Shown here: positions 1 to 5,974 of the stretch, piece after piece
Layout: each line of letters begins with the position of its first letter
How positions within the stretch are numbered: position 1 is the stretch's first letter
NCBI RefSeq assembly: GCF_046614695.1
Contig: NZ_JBKKHQ010000026.1
Coordinates: 62,001-126,000 of the forward strand
Source of the DNA: Pokkaliibacter sp046614695
GTDB taxonomy: Bacteria; Pseudomonadota; Gammaproteobacteria; Pseudomonadales; Balneatricaceae
Direction: 5' to 3'
DNA: 64,000 nucleotides
Translations under genes and position numbers: made by a program
Notes under the pieces: generated by a model
Told to the model about the DNA's origin: nothing
What the model saw: only the letters and a program-made list of their open reading frames with translations
Database searches by the model: none

Positions 1-678
1 CTGAGCGCCCTCCTCACCGAGCACCAGCACATTCAGAAACTTGGCCAGCAACAATGCGGGAATCAGCAGCAGCGCCCAGGGCAACAACACCCAGACCTGC
101 GGCCAGCTGCGGCCCCACAAACTGCCGGTCAGCCAGAGCAGGGCATTATTCAGATCCAGCGGATGCACCAGCATCAGAAAGTCCGTGGCACTGGCATAAA
201 ACGCCGCCAGGGCAACGCCGGTCATCGCCAGTCGCAGTGGCCGCAATTCGCTGTAGGTCAGCAGCATGAGTAGCAGCGCCGCCGCGACGCCACCGGCTAA
301 CGCAGCCAGCGGTAACCAGCTCACCGCCAGACCGGGGAAAACCACCATGCAGGCCACCGCCGCCAGACTTGCGCCGTGACTCACACCGAGAATATCCGGC
401 GACGCCAGCGGGTTACGAATCACCGCCTGCACCAGCGTACCTGCCGTGGCGAGCATGGCGCCGACCAGCACGGCTAACAGCACGCGCGGCAAGCGCAGTT
501 CATAAAAGGTGAAGGCTTTGGCTGATCCCTGCTGACTGAGCTGCCAGAGATCCGACGGCAGCAGCGTCACCGCGCCAAACATCAGGGCGGTGGCGCCAAT
601 CAGCGCCAGCAGCATCAGCAAACCGAGTACACGTCCCCGCGGAAAACGGGGTTGCAGGTTGAACGTTGAGGAAGTCAT
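1..678 (-). CDS. fecD: FecCD-family iron-siderophore ABC permease, partial (C-terminus off window)
   Basis: Inner-membrane permease subunit of an iron-chelate ABC importer. The first 226 codons lie in the window; the C-terminal third is cut off by the left edge. Repeated hydrophobic segments are visible, together with a typical FecCD stretch around R-L-P-R-V-L-L-A, followed by G-T-L-V-Q-A and N-P-L-A-S-P-D-I-L-G-V. The ATG at 678-676 overlaps the stop of the upstream permease gene as ATGA, so the two are translationally coupled. With two permeases in tandem behind a FecB-like binding protein, this one sits in the FecD position. The symbol rests on gene order and family; the exact chelate is not shown by sequence. 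Confidence 0.85.
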   Translation of the reverse strand, partial: MTSSTFNLQPRFPRGRVLGLLMLLALIGATALMFGAVTLLPSDLWQLSQQGSAKAFTFYELRLPRVLLAVLVGAMLATAGTLVQAVIRNPLASPDILGVSHGASLAAVACMVVFPGLAVSWLPLAALAGGVAAALLLMLLTYSELRPLRLAMTGVALAAFYASATDFLMLVHPLDLNNALLWLTGSLWGRSWPQVWVLLPWALLLIPALLLAKFLNVLVLGEEGAQ

Positions 679-1721
679 GCCCGGCGCCGCACCAGATAGA
701 TAAAGCAGGGAGCGCCAATCAGCGCCAACAAGGCGCCGGCCGGGGTTTCGGTCGGATAAGCCACCGCGCGGGACAAGGCATCGGCCAGCAGTACCAGCAA
801 CATGCCGAGCAGCCAGCTCACCGGCAGCACGCGGCGGTAATCCACCCCCGCGATTTGCCGCGCCATGTGCGGCACCATGAGACCGACAAAGGCGATCGAG
901 CCCGCCACCATCACTGCGATGCCGACCAGCACCAGCACCAGCAGACTGATCAGCAGGCGCAGCCGATGCAGACGAATACCGAGGGAAGCGGCCTGTTCAT
1001 CACCGAGACTCAGAATATTCAGGCGTGGCGCCAGCAAAGCACTAAGCCCCAGCGCAGGCAGCACGATGATCCAGAGCGACTGCCATTTCTCCCAGCTGGC
1101 ACTGGCAACAGAACCGGCCAGCCAGCTCAGGACAGCACTGGCCTGATCTTCCGAGAGCAAAATGCAGGCACGGGTCAGGGCCGCGCACAGCGCACTCACC
1201 GCGACGCCGGCAAGCACCAGTCGGGCCTTGTTATTGCCGGGCCGCCAGGGTGCCCCCAACAGCATCACAATCAGCCAGCAGACGCCGCCGCCCAGCACCG
1301 CGGCAACGCCGGTGCCCATAACGCCAAACCAGGGCAGATAGGTCGAGAGCAGCGCGACGCCCAAAGCCGCACCGGCATTCACACCAAAGACACCGGGAGA
1401 GGCGAGCGAGTTGCGGGTTAGCGCCTGCATTAACGCACCGGCACTCGCCAAGGCGGCGCCCACCAGCGCAGCAATCAACACGCGCGGCAAGCGGCTTTCC
1501 CAGATGACCAACTGCGTCACCTGGTCAGGCGCGTTACCGAGTAGCGCGTGCAGGCTCGACAACGCAGAAATCGGTAGCGGCGAATAGCTGTAAAGACCGA
1601 CCCAGGCGGCCAGCAGCACTGCCACGGAGAGCAGAATCAGCGACAGGCCAAAGCCCGTTCCTGTTCGCACACCGGAAGCACTGCGCTGGACGCTGACCTG
1701 TTGGGAGACAACTTCACTCAC
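675..1721 (-). CDS. fecC: FecCD-family iron-siderophore ABC permease
   Basis: Polytopic inner-membrane protein of 348 residues, a normal FecCD length, forming the translocation pore with the next gene's product. It shows the family stretch R-L-P-R-V-L-I-A-A-L-V-G-A-A-L-A followed by L-M-Q-A-L-T-R-N-S-L-A-S-P-G-V-F-G-V-N. The C-terminal region contains G-S-I-A-F-V-G-L-M-V-P-H-M-A-R, the segment that contacts the ATPase in BtuCD-type transporters. It overlaps the genes on both sides by four bases (ATGA), so fecB-fecC-fecD is one tight operon. The ATPase gene (fecE) would be expected beyond the left edge. Confidence 0.88.
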   Translation of the reverse strand: MSEVVSQQVSVQRSASGVRTGTGFGLSLILLSVAVLLAAWVGLYSYSPLPISALSSLHALLGNAPDQVTQLVIWESRLPRVLIAALVGAALASAGALMQALTRNSLASPGVFGVNAGAALGVALLSTYLPWFGVMGTGVAAVLGGGVCWLIVMLLGAPWRPGNNKARLVLAGVAVSALCAALTRACILLSEDQASAVLSWLAGSVASASWEKWQSLWIIVLPALGLSALLAPRLNILSLGDEQAASLGIRLHRLRLLISLLVLVLVGIAVMVAGSIAFVGLMVPHMARQIAGVDYRRVLPVSWLLGMLLVLLADALSRAVAYPTETPAGALLALIGAPCFIYLVRRRA

Positions 1722-2605
1722 TGGCCCAGCAACCTCACCAGATCACGGCCCATGTGTTCCGCCGCGAGGATTCCCAGACAGCGCACCCAGATATTGGCAT
1801 CCACGCTGTACACCTGTTTTTCACGCACGGCATTCAACACCTGCCAGAGCGGCTTGTTCTGCCAGGCGTTCAGCACCTTGCCCTGATCGTAAGAGCCGAT
1901 CAGCAAGGCCTGCGGATTAATCGCCAGCAACTGCTCCAGACTGATCTGGCGCGAGGCGAGCTCATCGCTGCGGGTAAGGGTCGGTACGCTAAGACCAAGA
2001 CTGGTCAGCACACCGGCGACAAACGAGTCCGGTGCATGAATAAAGAGGGTGTCAGGCCGGGCCACCAGAAACTGCATCTGCTTTCCGGCGGGGAGTTGCC
2101 GGGCGAAGTCAGCCATCCGCTGGCGGTGCTCGGTGAGGCGCTCGGTCATCGCCGAGGATTGCCCCACGACCTCGCCGATCAGTGCGGCGGCATGAAGATT
2201 TTCGGCGTAAGTCGCGCGGCGGGAAGCCAGCATCAGCGTCGGCGCAATGGCTTTAAGCTGAGCTGCCACGCCACTGTGACGGCTGACATCGGCGATGATG
2301 AGGTCGGGCTTGAGAGCAGCAATACGTTCAAGGCTTGGCTGGGAGCGTAACCCCACAGACTCCCACTGACCTGCGATCCTGCGCACTTCCGGCAACACAC
2401 GTTCCGGGGCGTTGTCATCGGCGACGCCCACAGGCTTGACGCCAATGGCCGCCAGATCATCCACAAAGGACAGCTCCAGCGCGACAATGCGCGTCGGGGT
2501 GTGATCCATCGTGAACGTCCCTTCTGCATCGGTCACGGTCACCGCTTTCGCAGAACCGATACAGCACCACAATAGAACTGAACAAAGAATCCAAAAACTG
2601 CGCAC
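1718..2605 (-). CDS. fecB: Periplasmic ferric-citrate-type binding protein
   Basis: Class III substrate-binding protein of 295 residues that delivers iron chelate to the FecCD permease. The N-terminus is a clear signal peptide ending near A-K-A (residues 18-20). The mature start T-V-T-D-A-E-G-T-F-T, then R-I-V-A-L-E-L-S-F-V-D-D-L-A-A-I-G and S-L-E-R-I-A-A-L-K-P-D-L-I-I-A-D, closely follow what I recall of E. coli FecB, more so than generic siderophore-binding proteins. First gene of the operon; a Fur-like box lies about 105 bases upstream. Citrate as ligand is inferred from similarity; no fecA or fecIR is visible here. Confidence 0.86.
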   Translation of the reverse strand: MRSFWILCSVLLWCCIGSAKAVTVTDAEGTFTMDHTPTRIVALELSFVDDLAAIGVKPVGVADDNAPERVLPEVRRIAGQWESVGLRSQPSLERIAALKPDLIIADVSRHSGVAAQLKAIAPTLMLASRRATYAENLHAAALIGEVVGQSSAMTERLTEHRQRMADFARQLPAGKQMQFLVARPDTLFIHAPDSFVAGVLTSLGLSVPTLTRSDELASRQISLEQLLAINPQALLIGSYDQGKVLNAWQNKPLWQVLNAVREKQVYSVDANIWVRCLGILAAEHMGRDLVRLLGQ

Positions 2606-2709
2606 CCGATGCCCCTTGACGTTAACCCTGTCTCAGCCGCTCATTTCACTCCGATGAGCGCTGTCAGCCAGAAAAAGAAGGCAGTTACCTTACCCGAGCC
2701 AACAGCAAA

Positions 2710-2724
2710 TGAGAACAATTATCA
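2710..2724 (-). promoter_or_regulatory. Fur box upstream of fecB
   Basis: TGAGAACAATTATCA matches the 7-1-7 Fur consensus TGATAATnATTATCA at 12 of the 14 defined positions. It lies upstream of fecB in an AT-rich stretch, as expected for iron repression of the fecBCD operon. Confidence 0.7.
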
Positions 2725-2805
2725 GAAAGATTAACAAATAGCTTAACAAGGTAGTTTGACACGACGCTGACAAAGGAGAGGGAAGGAAGAATTGCTGGCG
2801 CGGCA

Positions 2806-2842
2806 AAGAAAAAGCCCGTGAAGGTGGTGGTTTCACGGGCTT
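2806..2842 (-). terminator. Rho-independent terminator of first 107-aa gene
   Basis: Read on the minus strand, a GC-rich stem AAGCCCGTGAA pairs with TTCACGGGCTT around a short loop and is followed by a T-rich tract. It begins about 55 bases after the stop of the 107-residue gene. Confidence 0.75.
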
Positions 2843-2897
2843 CATGCACTAGGAGTCCAGAGGCGGGAGAGGGAACAGGACCCCGCAGGCAATGTCA

Positions 2898-3221
2898 TCA
2901 GAACTGGATGGGCGGTTTCTGCTGACCTTGCATCTGGGTTTGCTGAGTCGAGGTATCGTTACCTGCCAGCAGCTGCTCCAGCAGATCGTTGATATCTGTG
3001 GAATCACTGGAACCGCTTGAGCCACAGCCGGAAGAAGCCTGGCTGCTCATATCTTCGGGAGGTGGTGGAGGCGGGGGCATATCAGAAGAACCCTGCGCGT
3101 TCTGTTCACCATCGGGTGGTGGAGGTGGCATCTGCTTGCCATCGGTAGAGTTACCGATTCCACCCATCATACTGCTCATGCCGGACATACCGGACATGCC
3201 CATTCCTGAAATAGCACTCAT
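2898..3221 (-). CDS. Small Met/Gly/Pro-rich protein, copy 1 (107 aa), function unknown
   Basis: I do not recognise this protein. Its 107 residues fall into blocks: a Gly/Met/Ser-rich head (G-M-G-M-S-G-M-S-G-M-S-S-M-M-G-G), two proline runs (five and seven Pro) separated by an acidic Ser/Gln linker, a Ser/Gly stretch with a single Cys, a short amphipathic D-I-N-D-L-L-E-Q-L-L-A-G segment, and a Gln-rich tail ending K-P-P-I-Q-F. No signal peptide or membrane segment. A strong ribosome site (GGAGG) precedes the ATG. A second gene 0.75 kb away encodes the identical protein from DNA differing only at synonymous sites. The same terminal motif ends the 77-residue neighbour. Proximity to a T3SS chaperone suggests a secreted accessory protein; this is inference only. 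Confidence 0.8.
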   Translation of the reverse strand: MSAISGMGMSGMSGMSSMMGGIGNSTDGKQMPPPPPDGEQNAQGSSDMPPPPPPPEDMSSQASSGCGSSGSSDSTDINDLLEQLLAGNDTSTQQTQMQGQQKPPIQF

Positions 3222-3257
3222 GGAGTACCTCCAAACAATTGCATAGTGAAGTGCGAA

Positions 3258-3318
3258 ATTGCATGGATTAAGTGCGCTTTCTCAAGGTTTGCATTGCTTG
3301 ACATTGGTTGCAGTGATT
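3258..3318 (-). promoter_or_regulatory. Conserved two-box upstream element, copy 1
   Basis: Two blocks identical to those before copy 2 lie upstream of the 107-residue gene: an 18-base block at 3258-3275 (minus strand GCACTTAATCCATGCAAT) and a 25-base block at 3294-3318 containing GCAACCAATGTCAAGCAA. Both copies keep 18 bases between the blocks and 36 bases from the inner block to the ATG, while the spacer itself has diverged. This is the pattern of a promoter plus regulator site; no standard sigma-factor consensus fits. Confidence 0.55.
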
Positions 3319-3536
3319 TTCCGGTGAAAACCACCTGAAAAGACTCATTGGAGCCACTATATTAGACACTCATTACGTAAGCCAAATGCACCGAACACGC
3401 AGGCTTATCTGCCTAAAAAGCCACATTCCTCTGTCAAAATAATCTTACGCCAGCATTACTGACGAAAACTTATCCATCAGACAAAGTGCGTAACAAACCC
3501 TCCCTGTTTTCCCTGTAACAACCTGCCTTGACCGAC

Positions 3537-3557
3537 TGCTGACAAAGTTGACAGAGA
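3537..3557. promoter_or_regulatory. Conserved GCTGACAAAGTTGACAG element, copy 1
   Basis: A 21-base block identical to 4577-4597, about 320 bases upstream of the small gene in one copy and 290 in the other. A shorter relative, GCTGACAAAG, occurs at 2766-2775. It contains inverted TGTCA-type words also present in the nearer boxes, so it may be a distal binding site. Role unknown. Confidence 0.35.
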
Positions 3558-3860
3558 AACTGCTACCCGGAAGCGAGTAAGGCATCACAACACGACCAAC
3601 ATCCACAGCAACCGCTTCTGCCATTTCAGGCTCATTAAGCAGTCATCCCCTCCAATACCCCTCGAGTTAGAGCCCTCTCAGAGACAAGTCACAACCTGGT
3701 CGTTACTCGTAGCGATAGCGGGCAGAGGGAGCACTGAAGGAAGATAGCTCGGAAGGAAAAGACCGCCGCGGAGGTGAAGACAAGCACGTGAGATAAAGGT
3801 GAAAGCAGCGAGGAGAAGAACAGCAGCGCAGAGGCAGTTGCCGACAAAAAACGCAGACAA

Positions 3861-3891
3861 GAAAAAAGCCCGTGTAGGCGGACACGGGCTT
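3861..3891 (-). terminator. Rho-independent terminator of second 107-aa gene
   Basis: On the minus strand, AAGCCCGTGT pairs with ACACGGGCTT and is followed by a run of T. It resembles the terminator of copy 1, so the terminator may have been duplicated with the gene. Confidence 0.75.
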
Positions 3892-3963
3892 CTTCTGCAC
3901 TAGTTGGAGGACCCTGAGCTGGGAGAGGAACAGGTCTCCGGTTATTCGATGTTCAGAGGGTCA

Positions 3964-4287
3964 TCAGAATTGGATAGGCGGTTTCTGCTGACCTTGCATC
4001 TGGGTTTGCTGAGTCGAGGTATCGTTACCTGCCAGCAGTTGTTCCAGCAGATCGTTGATATCTGTGGAGTCACTGGAACCGCTTGAGCCACAGCCGGAAG
4101 AGGCCTGGCTGCTCATATCTTCGGGAGGTGGTGGTGGCGGAGGCATATCGGAAGACCCCTGCGCGTTCTGCTCACCATCGGGTGGTGGAGGTGGCATCTG
4201 CTTGCCATCGGTAGAGTTACCGATTCCACCCATCATACTGCTCATGCCGGACATACCGGACATGCCCATTCCTGAAATTGCACTCAT
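3964..4287 (-). CDS. Small Met/Gly/Pro-rich protein, copy 2 (107 aa), function unknown
   Basis: Encodes exactly the same 107 residues as 2898-3221, although the DNA differs at about a dozen third-codon or Leu/Ser/Gly synonymous positions. The chosen ATG at 4287 has the same GGAGG ribosome site and spacing as copy 1; an in-frame upstream ATG at 4302 lies before this site and is less likely. Features are as in copy 1: Met/Gly head, two proline runs, one Cys, Gln-rich tail, C-terminus K-P-P-I-Q-F. The absence of any amino-acid change in diverged DNA shows the protein is real and under strong purifying selection. Confidence 0.82.
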   Translation of the reverse strand: MSAISGMGMSGMSGMSSMMGGIGNSTDGKQMPPPPPDGEQNAQGSSDMPPPPPPPEDMSSQASSGCGSSGSSDSTDINDLLEQLLAGNDTSTQQTQMQGQQKPPIQF

Positions 4288-4323
4288 GGAGTACCTCCAC
4301 AATGTAGCGAAGTCGTTTGCGAG

Positions 4324-4384
4324 ATTGCATGGATTAAGTGCCCCTTAACCACCCTGACGTTGCTTGACATTGGTTGCAGTGATT
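4324..4384 (-). promoter_or_regulatory. Conserved two-box upstream element, copy 2
   Basis: Blocks at 4324-4341 and 4360-4384 are identical to those at 3258-3275 and 3294-3318, with the same 18-base spacer length and the same distance to the ATG. The 77-residue gene does not share these boxes. Confidence 0.55.
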
Positions 4385-4576
4385 AACAGCGGGAAGTCAC
4401 ACTTTTTGGCCAGCCAAGCCTCAAACTTCCCTGTAGAAATCCGCAATAAATCACGCTAAAAGCGCCTAAAAGCATTCAATTTCAGAAAATTGATCTTTCT
4501 AATCGGTTTCAGTTTTTTATGCCGAGGAAATATTTCACTTCCCCGTATCACATCCTTTGCCAAGCCACTGACCAAG

Positions 4577-4597
4577 TGCTGACAAAGTTGACAGAGA
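4577..4597. promoter_or_regulatory. Conserved GCTGACAAAGTTGACAG element, copy 2
   Basis: Identical 21-base block to 3537-3557, upstream of the second 107-residue gene. Function unknown. Confidence 0.35.
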
Positions 4598-4737
4598 GAA
4601 GCCCACCTTAGGGAATGCGGCGGTACTGTTAAGAATCAGCAAACAGGAAAAGGCACAAGGAATTCACGCACCTGAAGCGGCGAGAACGAGCGGGTAACAT
4701 CAGAAGGGGTAATCATGGGGAGCCAAAAGACAGGCAG

Positions 4738-4772
4738 AAAAAAACCCGGAACATCAAAAATGCCGGGCTTTC
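4738..4772 (-). terminator. Probable terminator of the 77-aa gene
   Basis: On the minus strand a stem with CCCGG against CCGGG, extended by CAT/ATG, is followed by a T-rich tract about 60 bases after the stop codon. The stem has a bulge, so it is weaker than the two terminators to its left. Confidence 0.55.
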
Positions 4773-4828
4773 TGGTCAGCAGACGAGGGAATGTGCTGCT
4801 ACTACGACCTTCAGTATAACGTTCTGAA

Positions 4829-5062
4829 TCAGAACGAAATTGGGGGCTTCATTGCACCTGGGCCGTCACAGGCGCCAGTCAGCATCTTGGCGATATCACC
4901 GCCAGGAGCTTTGTCCATCAGACCACCCAGCATGTCCATACCAGGCGCTTTGTCCATCAGACCGCCCAGCAGATCCATACCTTTATCCGCAACCTTACCG
5001 CCGATTGCTTCGCCCAAACCTGCAGCGAGCTGGCCGCCAACCATACCTGCGATTGCACCCAT
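4829..5062 (-). CDS. Small Gly-rich protein ending KPPISF (77 aa), function unknown
   Basis: Unrecognised 77-residue protein. The first half is a Gly/Ala-rich, weakly amphipathic stretch (G-A-I-A-G-M-V-G-G-Q-L-A-A-G-L-G-E-A-I-G-G-K). The middle has an internal repeat, L-G-G-L-M-D-K-A-P-G twice, 13 residues apart. One Cys sits near the end and the C-terminus is K-P-P-I-S-F, matching the tail of the two 107-residue neighbours. A strong ribosome site (GAGGAGG) precedes the ATG. Gly-rich amphipathic proteins like this recall harpins or pore-forming peptides, but there is no real similarity to name one. It is divergent from the chaperone/AAA+ operon. Confidence 0.75.
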   Translation of the reverse strand: MGAIAGMVGGQLAAGLGEAIGGKVADKGMDLLGGLMDKAPGMDMLGGLMDKAPGGDIAKMLTGACDGPGAMKPPISF

Positions 5063-5477
5063 GGGATTTTCCTCCTCGGAACATCGAAACGTAATTAACT
5101 AGTGCCTCCCTTCAGTGGACGTCGTGGCGTAAAAGTTCACTTTTCATTTTGCTGCCGGGAACAACCCTGCCGTTTCCTATCCTTTTTTGACTGAGTATTT
5201 GTACTAACTTGCTGATATGCCGCCGCTTTCAGCCCTGGCTGCGCTTTGTGTAATTTTTTGCAACTCCCCACACCAAAACACCTCAGACACGGCGAGCCGC
5301 TGCGAACACATGAGGAACTAAATACCAATCATTCTCACTAAGACTTGCAAATGAGAATGATTATAAAGATCATTGCCGCGCATTTTTTTGGGACTGACGC
5401 CCTTCCCCGACGTTCAGCCTCTGATAACCCCGGACATTACGGGCTCGCACAGCCAACACAGCAGGACGACTATCAGC
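5063..5477. other. 415-base divergent intergenic region
   Basis: Separates the 77-residue gene from the chaperone/AAA+ operon, so it should carry promoters in both directions. It contains an 11-base perfect inverted repeat (5327-5337 and 5352-5362) that includes a Fur-like site. No gene was seen. Confidence 0.6.
5327..5366 (+). promoter_or_regulatory. Fur-like box and inverted repeat upstream of the chaperone operon
   Basis: TGAGAATGATTATAA at 5352-5366 matches the Fur 7-1-7 consensus at 12 of 14 defined positions. Its left half is mirrored by AATCATTCTCA at 5327-5337, giving 11-base arms with a 14-base spacer. It lies about 110 bases before the chaperone start and resembles the box before fecB. 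Iron control of this operon is therefore plausible but untested. Confidence 0.55.
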
Positions 5478-5951
5478 ATGAATACCACGGAGATCAACGA
5501 ACTACTGCAATCGGTCGGGCGCCGCGATGGCCTGCCCGAGCTAACTCTGGACTCTAACGCCTGCGCAGGCATTCGCTTCGCTGATGGCGTATCCCTGCAC
5601 TTTGAGTGGCATCAGGAGCAGCAGCGTTTGCATCTCTATTCTCCCCTGCCGGAGCTGACCTCGTCCGCAAGCCGCAGTGAAGCCCTTTATCAACAGGCCC
5701 TGCGTATCAATTGTCTGAGCCCCGATGCCACCTTGGCAATGCATCCCGAACGCGAAGAGCTGTATCTGCAGCAGGCGCTACCGGCTGACCTCCTGAGCAT
5801 TGAACGCCTGGATGCCAGCATTGACCTGCTCACCCGTCGCCGCAAGGTGCTGGTTGAGCAACTGGCCTCAGCCAGCCCTGCCACAGAAGCCAGCAAGCCC
5901 GCTCCTGCGCAGACCCGACTTGGGCATTCACTGGGTGCACAACTGCGCTGA
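5478..5951 (+). CDS. CesT/Tir-type class I T3SS chaperone
   Basis: Small acidic protein of 157 residues with the class I secretion-chaperone pattern: an N-terminal helix (I-N-E-L-L-Q-S-V-G), then L-P-E-L-T-L-D-S-N-A-C-A-G-I-R-F-A-D-G, a strand ending L-H-L-Y-S-P-L-P-E-L, a helix leading to A-L-R-I-N-C-L-S-P-D-A, and a final E-E-L-Y-L-Q-Q-A-L-P strand before a helix. Such chaperones bind the N-terminal region of a cognate effector and guide it to the T3SS. The ATG at 5478 is chosen over an upstream in-frame TTG at 5373 because the family starts here. The AAA+ gene follows after 23 bases and is the likely client. Confidence 0.75.
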   Translation: MNTTEINELLQSVGRRDGLPELTLDSNACAGIRFADGVSLHFEWHQEQQRLHLYSPLPELTSSASRSEALYQQALRINCLSPDATLAMHPEREELYLQQALPADLLSIERLDASIDLLTRRRKVLVEQLASASPATEASKPAPAQTRLGHSLGAQLR

Positions 5952-5974
5952 TTGACGTTTCAGGAGGAAACCTT

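Larger units (their letters stand above)
2898..3318. repeat. Direct repeat unit 1 (107-aa gene plus its upstream boxes)
   Basis: The coding region and about 100 bases upstream are repeated at 3964-4384. The coding parts differ at roughly a dozen scattered sites. Upstream, only two blocks (3258-3275 and 3294-3318) and the ribosome site are conserved, and the intervening DNA has diverged. Confidence 0.9.
3222..3963. other. 742-base non-coding gap between the duplicated genes
   Basis: No convincing gene. The right part (3222-3318) holds conserved promoter-like boxes of copy 1. A shared element with GCTGACAAAGTTGACAG lies at 3537-3557. The terminator of copy 2 is at 3861-3891. Short open frames near 3678-3900 lack ribosome sites and sensible composition. 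Confidence 0.6.
3964..4384. repeat. Direct repeat unit 2 (107-aa gene plus upstream boxes)
   Basis: Second copy of the unit at 2898-3318, same orientation. The upstream boxes are conserved at 4324-4341 and 4360-4384 with identical spacing. Confidence 0.9.
4288..4828. other. 541-base non-coding gap before the 77-aa gene
   Basis: Holds the upstream boxes of copy 2 (4324-4384), the distal GCTGACAAAGTTGACAG element (4577-4597) and the terminator of the 77-residue gene (4738-4772). The remainder is AT-richer than its surroundings and shows no gene. Confidence 0.6.

Noticed and set aside
3258..3318. HrpL (GGAACC-N16-CCAC) or sigma-54 promoter before the 107-aa genes
   Set aside because: GCAACC occurs but no CCAC at the right distance in either copy; a GG...GC pair has the wrong spacing for sigma-54.
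3678..3900. Short minus-strand frames between the duplicated small genes
   Set aside because: Overlap each other and the terminator region, lack ribosome sites, and are not present in the second repeat unit.
2898..4384. Direct repeat as an insertion sequence or transposon
   Set aside because: No transposase, no terminal inverted repeats and no target-site duplication; it is a gene duplication.
4820..4836. 17-base palindrome CGTTCTGAATCAGAACG over the stop of the 77-aa gene
   Set aside because: Odd-length palindrome at a gene end with no other copy nearby; too short to distinguish from chance.
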